64,000 bases of DNA from Bacillota bacterium (GTDB lineage Bacteria; Bacillota; Clostridia; Lachnospirales; CAG-274). Both the position numbers and the translations under genes were made by a program. Shown here one piece after another: positions 15,241 through 22,797 of the stretch (the stretch's first letter is position 1; the number at the start of each line of letters is the position of its first letter). Under the pieces are notes generated by a model. The model ran no database searches. It saw only the letters and a program-made list of their open reading frames with translations, and was not told the DNA's origin. The stretch spans positions 62,001 through 126,000 of the forward strand of contig JAFUAF010000010.1 in assembly GCA_017460805.1 (NCBI GenBank), read 5' to 3'.

Positions 15241-16840
15241 AAATCAACAACCTCGCTTTCTTATTATACTTTATACTAACGCCAGCTTCTTTCGCTCGAT
15301 CATAAGCATCAATCATTAACATTTTTCTTTCATCATCTGTTAGGTTTGGAGTTTTTATTGCTGCATCGTAACTTGCCCGAAATTCATCGCGCCAATCTCC
15401 TATAGAAAATTTTGATGGATAGTTTAAATAATGGCCATAATATTCGTGAGCCAAAACCGCTCTGCTTGACATCAAATCCCTATTATGTATTGAATTTATA
15501 TCTGGCAGAACATCTCCTCTTATATAGATAATTTGCTGACTATCTCTAAACCCTGTTCTTGCACCTTCGTTAAAACGTAATACCTTTTCAGGGATTTCTA
15601 TTTCCAATGCTGCTGCTTTTATTTCTGATATCTCACTATCGGTTAAAATATGCAACGGGCTTGTTCTAAGACCATTTGCCATATTTCTTTCACTTTTTAT
15701 TATACCACGTTCCGCAGATTTTGCAACACCTTTCGCCATATTTTTATCCAAGAATTCAACAAATTGCGGATCAAGCAAATCACGCTCACCTTTGGTGTAT
15801 GCCGCGAAGCTTTCAGCAATATACTCGCCCTTGCTTGCGTTTGCATAGCCGGAGATCTGCGGAGCATATTTCGTCATATTCTTGCCCATAGAATTATTGA
15901 CATCCGTGCTCAAAACATCCCATTGAACGTGATGTCCTATTTCGTGTGTGATATGGCTCTTTACACTGCCGTCACCAACAAGCGATCTGCCCGCTTTCTT
16001 GTACGTCTCGGCAAGTTCTCTTTGACTGCCTTTCAAGCTGTCAATATTATCCAAAACATAATCGTATGCTTCCCGTGCCTTTTTGTTGTACGCTTCAAGT
16101 GTCTTTGCATTTTTCAGCACATCTTTGTTTATAAACAAGCCTTTTTCGGTCGGGTTATATGCCGCAACTGCATCCGCACCGTCCTTAAATACCTTTTTGC
16201 CCTGTGCAGATGTAGGCGAAATAACCTTAATACCGCTTATCGGCGGCAAATCATACTCCGAATACAGTTCCTCGAGGGTCTTGTTGATCTCGTTTGCGTG
16301 TTCAAGCGATATTCCCTTGTAAACAGCCTGATTTTTGAATGTCGGGCTGTAGCCGTCCGAAATAAATTTCTTTGCGTATTCCTCCGCCGCCTCTATACTT
16401 TCGGCAGGCTTAAAGAGAAACTCTTTCGGTGCTTCAACAGGTGCGTGTTTTTGCTTATTCCACTCCGCCACAGTCTCCGTCTTATCCACAAACACGCGTT
16501 TCCATTCGGGGTAAGTCATATCTTCGGGAACGGAGACCGTCTTTCCCGTTTCGGGGTCTCTTGCGGCACGGGTACCCAATTCAAACTCGTCGTCGAAGTA
16601 CGGCGCGGTCACGCTTCTGCAATTCGGATGAAAAGGCGGCACGGTCATTGTCCCGCGCAGGGGCTCGGTCATTGCCCCGCGCAGGGGCGCTTTCGGTATA
16701 GACCAAAGTCGCTGCCCTGTTTGCGGTCGTATTGAATTTCTTTGCGATAGCCTGTGTACTGTCCTGCACACTTCATCCAAGCATAATATTTCGTGTTATC
16801 TCGGTATCGAGGTTATTTATAAGTTCAAAACTACATTACC
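15227..16840 (-). pseudogene. Broken MuF minor head protein fused to two zincin metallopeptidase domains
   Basis: Directly after the portal stop, a stub in one frame (ELINNLDTEITRNIMLG, TGA, then STQAIAKKFNTTANRAATLV and YTES) is the middle of a phage MuF protein. The first ~200 residues of MuF are absent. The frame is then lost in a double 24-bp GC-rich repeat (16643-16690), and the MuF end resumes in another frame as PPFHPNCRSVTAPYFDDEF. About 45 residues between YTES and PPFH, which normally exist, are missing. Downstream the frame is open for ~450 codons and holds two HExxH domains: HEIGHH (about 15935-15950) with a later EYIAESFAAY, and HEYYGH (about 15440-15456). Such MuF-toxin fusions are known in temperate phages. 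The tail could still be translated from TTG 16780 or an internal start. Confidence 0.8.
16643..16690. repeat. Two tandem 24-bp GC-rich repeat units inside the MuF gene
   Basis: Two head-to-tail units beginning GGTCATTG and containing the palindrome CCCGCGCAGGGG occupy exactly the gap between the YTES and PPFHPN codons of MuF. A third unit lies 33 kb away at 49678-49701 in the palindromic island, so the unit is dispersed in the genome. Confidence 0.85.
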
Positions 16841-18217
16841 TTAATTTCCACTCTCCGCTGTCTTTTTCAATTCATTCTTCACATCATCCACCCACGGATG
16901 ATTTTTAACTATCGTTTCACGGCTGATTATTCCCTGCGACCTCACGCAATTTTCAATAACGCCACTTTCATCAATAAGCATATCGCGGTTAAAGATCACT
17001 TCCGCGGTCTCATCAAATCTCCCAAGACCGTTGTTAAAAAAATACGAATCCGCAAACCAAAGCAGTTGTTCAAACGCTGCCTGAAACTCGGTCTCCATAC
17101 CGTTAGCGTCAAGGTCAATGTCACTGTAAACGCTTTGTATATTCATCTGGTTCGGTGTACCGCCGTTTCTTAATTCACTCGCATCAAAACCCCTGCCGTT
17201 TTCGGTAATTGCCTTTTTAAACAGCTCAATTATCTGCTTGTAATTTTCGCTGTTCACATCAATGCTAAGCGTTTCAACAGCACCCTCCGCACCGTCTATC
17301 GTGCGCACCTTGACAGCCCCGTAGGCCGCAAGATTTTGTCTGAACTCGCCTAAATTTTCGCCGTCATAATTTTTCAGCACCAATATCGTATTTCTGACAT
17401 CTTCTTCCATTCCGTTCTGAAAATTACTCATCAGCACATCAAGCCCGTCCTGCAAAGTCTTTACATCCCTTATCAGCGGTATTTCCTGCGCATTGTACTT
17501 AAAAGCCACAAGCGGAATTCTTGTCCAGTTGTAGTTTCCGCTTAAATAAGTATGGTTCTCCCTGTCCTCATCGGGCACAAGCTTACCGCCCGATAAAACA
17601 TAGTAACTCACACCCCTCTTATCATAAACCTCCACTTTCTCGACTGTCTTTTCCCTGCGCCCCTCGTAACTCACAAGCTCATATACCCTTATCGCATAAT
17701 CAAGCCTCGTGTGCTCCGCATCAGCCCAGCCGGGTATCACCTCATACGGCTTAAACCGTCTGAAAGCAAGCTTTCCGTCCTCGTCTGTATAAATATAGAC
17801 CCAGCCCAATCCGCAATTAAGCGCATCTTCGCCGACATTTTTCATAAGTCTTTGAAAAGCCTTGTTAAAAATCTCTTTCAAAAGTCTGTCATATTCCCCG
17901 TTCCTGCTGTAAACGGCAAGCGGCCTGCCAAGCAGATAGTTAGCCTTTTGCGTAACAAGATGCTTGTATCGGTTGTCCACCACCCTGTTGTTCGGCAGAT
18001 TATCCACGGGCACAGGCTCGCCGTCCTCGCCGATCACGGTCCTTTTTCTGTTAAGTATGTCATGCAGCCCAAGAAAATATCTCTCGCCGTCCAACATATC
18101 CCTTAACTTCCGCGAGCATTTAAACTCCCTTATCTCTTTTGCAATAAACTCTTCATAAGTCATTGGTCTGTTATACTCGGCTCTTTTCAAGCCAAAAATA
18201 CTGTTAGCCGTCTCCAT
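16841..18217 (-). CDS. Phage portal protein (SPP1 gp6-like)
   Basis: The 458-residue protein starts METANSIFGLKRAEYNRPMT with AAAGGGGGAA upstream. It shows the family features: LNRKRTVIGEDGEPVPVDNL, then NRVVDNRYKHLVTQKANYLL, and the long helix region with MSNFQNGMEEDVRNTILVLK. The dodecameric ring is the DNA gate of the head and the motor dock. It has normal length and is intact, unlike its downstream partner MuF. Confidence 0.9.
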   Translation of the reverse strand: METANSIFGLKRAEYNRPMTYEEFIAKEIREFKCSRKLRDMLDGERYFLGLHDILNRKRTVIGEDGEPVPVDNLPNNRVVDNRYKHLVTQKANYLLGRPLAVYSRNGEYDRLLKEIFNKAFQRLMKNVGEDALNCGLGWVYIYTDEDGKLAFRRFKPYEVIPGWADAEHTRLDYAIRVYELVSYEGRREKTVEKVEVYDKRGVSYYVLSGGKLVPDEDRENHTYLSGNYNWTRIPLVAFKYNAQEIPLIRDVKTLQDGLDVLMSNFQNGMEEDVRNTILVLKNYDGENLGEFRQNLAAYGAVKVRTIDGAEGAVETLSIDVNSENYKQIIELFKKAITENGRGFDASELRNGGTPNQMNIQSVYSDIDLDANGMETEFQAAFEQLLWFADSYFFNNGLGRFDETAEVIFNRDMLIDESGVIENCVRSQGIISRETIVKNHPWVDDVKNELKKTAESGN

Positions 18218-18230
18218 TTAATTCCCCCTT

Positions 18231-19466
18231 TTACTTAAAACTGAAAATATCTCCTTTCGTACAATCCTCCACGGCATATCTCATCGCATCCATCAAATGA
18301 TCGAATCCCGCCGCAGGTTTGTTTATCCTGCCGCCCATTCTGTCCTTTTCCCAGCTGTAATTACCTATCTCACGTATAAAATTCTCACACCTCGGGTCAA
18401 TTATCATCTTGTAGTCCTGCAAAAAATCAATGCCGCTGTTTATGCTGTCACGTCCTTTGCGCGCCGCTCTTATACGCCTTATCCCAAGTTCACGAAGCCT
18501 GTCGATGCTTCTCGGTTCTGCGCTGTCGGCAATTATCACCTCTTTCGCATAACCCATACTTGAAATTTTTTCCGCCGTCTGTTCGGTACTGAGCGCCTTT
18601 TCGTAAAGTTCGTCAAAAACATATATTTCCTTTGCCGCCGTATCTATAATACCGCAAAACAAAGCCGTCGGGTCGTTCGTATATCCAAAGTCCAGACCAA
18701 ACACCGCCTTAGTATCGGCATTTACGATATCCCGCACCTTAAATTTTCGCTCTTCCCAACGCTCGTATATAAGTCCCTCTACAATACCCCATTCTCCAAG
18801 TCCCGCCACTTTGTAACGCCGCGGGTTATTGCGCTTCATTTCCTCAAACACTTTCAGATCGCTCTCATCCAAAAACTCGTTTACCGTGTAGTCTGTAGTC
18901 TTTGCAAGCACTTCGGGATCTTCCGCATCAAAAAAACGCCGCTTTAACCAATGTTTTTCATTCCATGGATTAAAAGTCAGCGTCACCTGCTTGAACAGCC
19001 CCTCGGGTACCTGTCCTCTTATACTTTCGTCTACCATATTAAAATCGTTTTCGTCGTTGATCTCGTAGGCCTCCTCTATCCACAGCCAGCAAAGCGCACC
19101 CGTTGAAACCGTGATCGAAGTTATCTTTAACGGATCGTCAAGCCCCCTGAAAAAAATTTTCTGCCCCGTCGGCTTATAAACTATCTCCAGCGGACTTAAT
19201 TTGCACTCAAACAGCTTATCCGCACCAAAGCGGTGTATCGCCCACTTTAACTCCGTATAACAGCTGTCTTTCAGCGTTGCGAACACCTTTCTTATTACAA
19301 GAAGATTAGCCTGTGGATATTTCATTATTCTGTAAATAAGATTAAGCGCCGTCGTTTTGCTTTTCTTGCTTGCACGGCTGCCCTTGCACACGCGGTAACG
19401 TCCCGTAAAATGCCAGAAATCCGCATACCCCTTGCCCACAACATCGGGCAGATAAATATTATTCAC
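18231..19466 (-). CDS. terL: Terminase large subunit
   Basis: The 411-residue ATPase-nuclease has an N-terminal ATPase with a Walker A-like GSRASKKSKTT (about residues 29-39) and Walker B LWIEEAYE. The C-terminal RNase H-type nuclease has GLDFGYTNDPTA and a late FDHLMDAMRY acidic motif. It is the XtmB/PBSX-like terminase family and packages DNA into the procapsid. The start overlaps the terS end by 8 bases. No damage is visible. Confidence 0.93.
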   Translation of the reverse strand: MNNIYLPDVVGKGYADFWHFTGRYRVCKGSRASKKSKTTALNLIYRIMKYPQANLLVIRKVFATLKDSCYTELKWAIHRFGADKLFECKLSPLEIVYKPTGQKIFFRGLDDPLKITSITVSTGALCWLWIEEAYEINDENDFNMVDESIRGQVPEGLFKQVTLTFNPWNEKHWLKRRFFDAEDPEVLAKTTDYTVNEFLDESDLKVFEEMKRNNPRRYKVAGLGEWGIVEGLIYERWEERKFKVRDIVNADTKAVFGLDFGYTNDPTALFCGIIDTAAKEIYVFDELYEKALSTEQTAEKISSMGYAKEVIIADSAEPRSIDRLRELGIRRIRAARKGRDSINSGIDFLQDYKMIIDPRCENFIREIGNYSWEKDRMGGRINKPAAGFDHLMDAMRYAVEDCTKGDIFSFK

Positions 19467-19878
19467 TCAACTCACCCTCGCCCGAAAAAACTATCTTCGT
19501 CACACCGTTGACCTCAACCGTGTCCTTGAACAGATTATAGCGTTTGCCAAGCAGTTCCGCCGCTTTCAGCCTTTCTTTTGCACCGACCTCAATTTCGGCA
19601 ATGCTCTGAGCCCCGCCGCCTATGCGTGCCAGCACTTCATCTTTTTCCCTGCCGCGCATAACAGAACTCAGATAACCGATGACCTCATCTGCGCCCGCGG
19701 CCTTTTCTTCATTCATAAGCTGCGATAAGTATGCGCGCACCTCAACATCCTGCAATATGCTCTTTTCGGCATTTTTTGCCGTTTTTTCCGCATATCCCGC
19801 TCTTAAAGCGGCAGCATAAGCATCTCTGTCCTTGATGTATTCATCACAAAACTTTTTTCTCTTTGGCGTCAATGCCAT
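19459..19878 (-). CDS. terS: Terminase small subunit
   Basis: I place the start at ATG 19876-19878 (MALTPKRKKFCDEYIKDRDA; 139 residues) with GGAGG 8 bases upstream. The N-terminus LTPKRKKFCDEYI and the following AALRAGYAEKTAKN helix-turn-helix are hallmarks of the terminase_2 (XtmA) family, which recognises packaging sites. It is the first gene of the phage structural operon. A hairpin and a set of phased direct repeats lie just upstream. Confidence 0.92.
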   Translation of the reverse strand: MALTPKRKKFCDEYIKDRDAYAAALRAGYAEKTAKNAEKSILQDVEVRAYLSQLMNEEKAAGADEVIGYLSSVMRGREKDEVLARIGGGAQSIAEIEVGAKERLKAAELLGKRYNLFKDTVEVNGVTKIVFSGEGELSE

Positions 19879-19906
19879 TCTATCTCCCTCCTTTTTTGCA
19901 TAACAA

Positions 19907-19934
19907 AAGGGACAGATTTTTGCATCTGTCCCTT
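19907..19934. terminator. Hairpin upstream of terS
   Basis: A perfect 11-bp stem (AAGGGACAGAT and its complement) with a 6-base loop. It lacks a clear T run on the minus strand, where it would be in the terS leader. It may be a leader structure, a plus-strand terminator, or part of a packaging site. Confidence 0.55.
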
Positions 19935-19984
19935 GCCAACTTTTCACAATACCATTATACCACAGTCAATATGTGTTTTCAATC

Positions 19985-20099
19985 AGATTTTATGTGTTTT
20001 TTGCAGATTTTATGTGTAATTTGTAAGATTTTATGTGTTTTTTGCAGATTTTATGTGTTTTATATCAGATTTTTTCAGATTTTTGCAGATTTTATGTGT
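19985..20099. repeat. Helically phased direct repeats between terS and the flanking gene
   Basis: The 13-mer AGATTTTATGTGT occurs exactly at 19985, 20005, 20026, 20046 and 20087, and a degenerate copy at 20067 fills the gap. Spacings are 20, 21, 20, 21 and 20 bases, close to two helical turns. The region is AT-rich and probably bent. It could be a terminase binding site, a regulator array, or the prophage boundary. Confidence 0.85.
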
Positions 20100-20113
20100 T
20101 AGAGTATTCTAAC

Positions 20114-21205
20114 TCAAGACATTCCGGATAAATTTGGTTCATCAAAATTATTGACTTGTGCAAACTCTCCGTTTTTCGCTCTTTTTCTGAGATCCATAAA
20201 AACCTGAGCATTATACCCGAGAAAAACATTCGGATTTTTTTCCGTCAAGCGGTTACCAAGATATTCAAGTTCACTGTTTACATCGCCTTCCTTTATTCTT
20301 TGAAGCGAATTTATGGCAATGTCCACTATATCCACAACACTTCCGTCGCGTTTCAAAACTTTAACAGTCTCGTTGGTCTTTATACCGTTATACCGCTGTA
20401 TCTGCTTGTAAAGCATAAGTATATCTTCATACCTGCAAGGCACGATGCCGCTTCCTACACCCACCACAAAATTTTCGGTAGCATAGGCCTTTAATGTTGG
20501 CATCCACGAAGCCCCCGCCTCCGACATTTCCGCATCAAGCAGACTTATCATTTCGGGTGAAAGCTTCTTTACCTTATTAAGTCTTATAATATTAAACGGT
20601 ATCAAAAACAGCGCCGCAACAAATGCCGCGATCAGCACAAGCGCATACCAGCCCTCCGACTCCGCCATAACACCAAGTAATGTTATATCCTTGACATTAA
20701 GCTGAAGATATCCCGATATATCATCCATATTTTCTGCCGTGATACCCTCGTCGGGATAGGCCTCCTGAAGATCCTCCAGTAAAAACTGCCTTGCATCGGT
20801 ATTTCTGAACTCCGACGTAACGCCTCTTATATGCGCGCTTCCCGTCGCAGCCACACTGTCGTTTATCTCTTTTTCCTGCTTGCCGTTTAATTTAAGCACA
20901 TAAACATAGCCGTTTTCGTCAAAAGCCGCATCATAAAGTTCCGAATTATCATCCGTACCGGCAAAAGAAAAAATCTCATCCTTTACATCTATGTACGCCA
21001 CCTGACGTGGTTCGTAAAACGCCTCACCGTCATAAAAATAATTATACCAGTCCTCAAGCGACCTTTCATTGGCTATCTTTCTTTTTGCATTTAACGCGCA
21101 AACAACAACTGTGCCTGCCATGACCAAAAGCATCACAAAACCAAACACAAGCTTTGTCTTCATGCTTTTTTCGCATTTCAGCACATTGTCGTTTTTAAAA
21201 CCCAT
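20114..21205 (-). CDS. Bitopic or two-TM membrane protein of unknown function
   Basis: This 363-residue protein has an N-terminal hydrophobic helix (FGFVMLLVMAGTVVVCAL), an extracellular region of about 150 residues, a second membrane segment (YALVLIAAFVAALFLIPFNI) and a cytoplasmic C-terminal half. It starts 2 bases after the stop of the BlaI-like gene, so the two form an operon under one promoter. It is not a BlaR1/MecR1-type M56 protease (no HExxH seen), which is the usual partner of BlaI repressors. No family is recognised. Confidence 0.7.
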   Translation of the reverse strand: MGFKNDNVLKCEKSMKTKLVFGFVMLLVMAGTVVVCALNAKRKIANERSLEDWYNYFYDGEAFYEPRQVAYIDVKDEIFSFAGTDDNSELYDAAFDENGYVYVLKLNGKQEKEINDSVAATGSAHIRGVTSEFRNTDARQFLLEDLQEAYPDEGITAENMDDISGYLQLNVKDITLLGVMAESEGWYALVLIAAFVAALFLIPFNIIRLNKVKKLSPEMISLLDAEMSEAGASWMPTLKAYATENFVVGVGSGIVPCRYEDILMLYKQIQRYNGIKTNETVKVLKRDGSVVDIVDIAINSLQRIKEGDVNSELEYLGNRLTEKNPNVFLGYNAQVFMDLRKRAKNGEFAQVNNFDEPNLSGMS

Positions 21206-21207
21206 TT

Positions 21208-21603
21208 TTATTCAATCCCTTTTTCGTACTCGTCAATAAAATCTCTTATTTCCTGTACTATCTCTTCATTTCTGTTCTTGTTTTTCTTAACAAGACACGC
21301 AAGCATATCCTTAACATCAAACTTGCCTGTTGTCGCCTTAAAGATCTCGGCTGCCTGGATAGCGGCAAACTCCGCTGTTGTATAAGCAGGAGCATAAAGT
21401 CTGCTCTGCGCCTTAACTATCTTAACATTGCCCGCAACCTTAACAGCACCCTTTTCCATAAGTCTGTTAAGAAGATGATGTGTGGAATTGCCCGAAGCAT
21501 GGCTTACCTGCTTTGTTACCTCGCTTGCAAGCATAGGCTTTGCATTCTTCCACAATATTTCCATTACTTCGTATTCTTTTTCGGTAAGTACCATCTTTGC
21601 CAT
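21208..21603 (-). CDS. BlaI/MecI/CopY-family transcriptional repressor
   Basis: The start is ATG 21601-21603 (MAKMVLTEKEYEVMEILWKN), chosen for AGGAGG 8 bases upstream; 131 residues. It has the winged helix of BlaI repressors (LTEKEYEVMEILWKNAKPML, then THHLLNRLMEKGAVK), followed by a dimerisation helix region. The classical cleavage-controlled partner is missing. The next gene is a membrane protein of another type. Likely autoregulation: 8-bp inverted half-sites flank its own promoter. Confidence 0.85.
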   Translation of the reverse strand: MAKMVLTEKEYEVMEILWKNAKPMLASEVTKQVSHASGNSTHHLLNRLMEKGAVKVAGNVKIVKAQSRLYAPAYTTAEFAAIQAAEIFKATTGKFDVKDMLACLVKKNKNRNEEIVQEIRDFIDEYEKGIE

Positions 21604-21638
21604 TTCATTTTCCTCCTGTTTTAAATGCAATTTTCCTC

Positions 21639-21700
21639 AAACTATACTTCTATTTTAACCTAAAATTTCCACTTTGTCAACATCAATACAAATATAGTTT
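21639..21700 (-). promoter_or_regulatory. Promoter of the blaI-like operon with flanking inverted half-sites
   Basis: The minus strand has TTGACA (21675-21680), 17 bases, TAAAAT (21652-21657). The 8-mers AAACTATA (21639-21646) and TATAGTTT (21693-21700) flank the promoter as an inverted pair and could be repressor half-sites. Confidence 0.7.
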
Positions 21701-21747
21701 CTATTAATATCAATAAATGACAATAAAGTCAAAAAAAACATTTCTTA

Positions 21748-21777
21748 TTGACACAATAGCAAACCCTATGCTATAAT
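21748..21777 (+). promoter_or_regulatory. Promoter of the divergent membrane protein gene
   Basis: TTGACA, 18 bases, TATAAT, placed 45 bases before the ATG. Confidence 0.8.
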
Positions 21778-21822
21778 TTTATTGATTTGTTAAATTTTAA
21801 CGCAATAAAGGAGGTATATATC

Positions 21823-22779
21823 ATGTATCAATACGGTTTTATATTCTTTATCCTCGGCTCGTGGTTAGGCGCTTATTTTCATGCGTTTATAAGCATAGCC
21901 ATTGCCGCTCTCTGCGGCTGCGATCTTATTACGCTTGTAATATTCAACAAGCGTATCATTCATTCCAATGGGAAGACCGATGTTTCCGACCATCATTTTA
22001 CGGCATACCCCGTCTCCTCTTTTATGAGAGCGGGCACCGACGCCAAAACCATTACCCTTATCAACACCGCAATATTCATAGCAGAAATACTCATTTCGAT
22101 ATTTCTTATTTTCTTTACTTTCATAGCTGCTCACAGCACAGCTATGATGTATCTGATGAACGCTTTTGTCGGCATACTGTTTTTTTGTATATCTTTCTAT
22201 ATAAAAGACACCATGACCCTTGTTTCTAAAAACAAAAGCATAGACGGCAGAGTCCGCTATTTATTAAAAGAATTGCAGTCGGGTAAAGATATAAACGATC
22301 TCGAAGTCTCGCTTGCAGATGCTTCAATACTCAAAAAGCCCGATTCCATGCGTTTTGTATACTACGCTCTTTGTTTTGAGAAAATGCTGTATAACGAAAA
22401 CTATGATGCCATGCCTCCGCTTATGTCTAAATTTGAGGAATACGCCTCCGACAAGTATATAAGCTCTATGCAGAAAGAACATTCATGCTTTTTTATATTC
22501 CATTACTACTCGCTCCCCGAGTTTGCGGCACTTCCCGAAAGCCCCAAAAAAGCGGAGTATTGGTTTACAGAGTGGGCAAAACTTGCCAAAAAGCCCTATG
22601 ACAGCGTTGAAAACCGCGCCGTCGCCTGCTACCACTGCTATATCCTGCATGATGCTCCCGCAGCAAGGGACTATCTCGCCCAAGCCGAAATCGGCACAAA
22701 AACTTATGCAGGCACAGAGTTCGAGAAAAAACTCAATACTGTAATGATAGAAAAACTTAAAGCACAATTAGATCAATAA
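21823..22779 (+). CDS. Integral membrane protein of unknown function
   Basis: The start is ATG 21823 with AAAGGAGG 9 bases upstream; 318 residues. About four hydrophobic helices occupy the first 130 residues (FIFFILGSWLGAYFHAFISI; later IAEILISIFLIFFTFIAAHS). The C-terminal 190 residues look like a cytoplasmic helical-repeat domain of paired helices (FVYYALCFEKMLYNENYDAM and similar). It is divergent from the BlaI-like operon and converges with the dockerin gene through a shared terminator. No family is recognised. Confidence 0.7.
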   Translation: MYQYGFIFFILGSWLGAYFHAFISIAIAALCGCDLITLVIFNKRIIHSNGKTDVSDHHFTAYPVSSFMRAGTDAKTITLINTAIFIAEILISIFLIFFTFIAAHSTAMMYLMNAFVGILFFCISFYIKDTMTLVSKNKSIDGRVRYLLKELQSGKDINDLEVSLADASILKKPDSMRFVYYALCFEKMLYNENYDAMPPLMSKFEEYASDKYISSMQKEHSCFFIFHYYSLPEFAALPESPKKAEYWFTEWAKLAKKPYDSVENRAVACYHCYILHDAPAARDYLAQAEIGTKTYAGTEFEKKLNTVMIEKLKAQLDQ

Positions 22780-22797
22780 AAATCATATTTTATTGAT
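22772..22797. terminator. Bidirectional terminator between convergent genes
   Basis: A perfect 10-bp AT-rich stem (ATCAATAAAA with its complement). The stop codons of both convergent genes lie inside it. Confidence 0.7.

Noticed and set aside
19985..20099. Possible CRISPR array
   Set aside because: Unit spacing is only 20-21 bases with no unique spacers; it fits iterons, not repeats and spacers.
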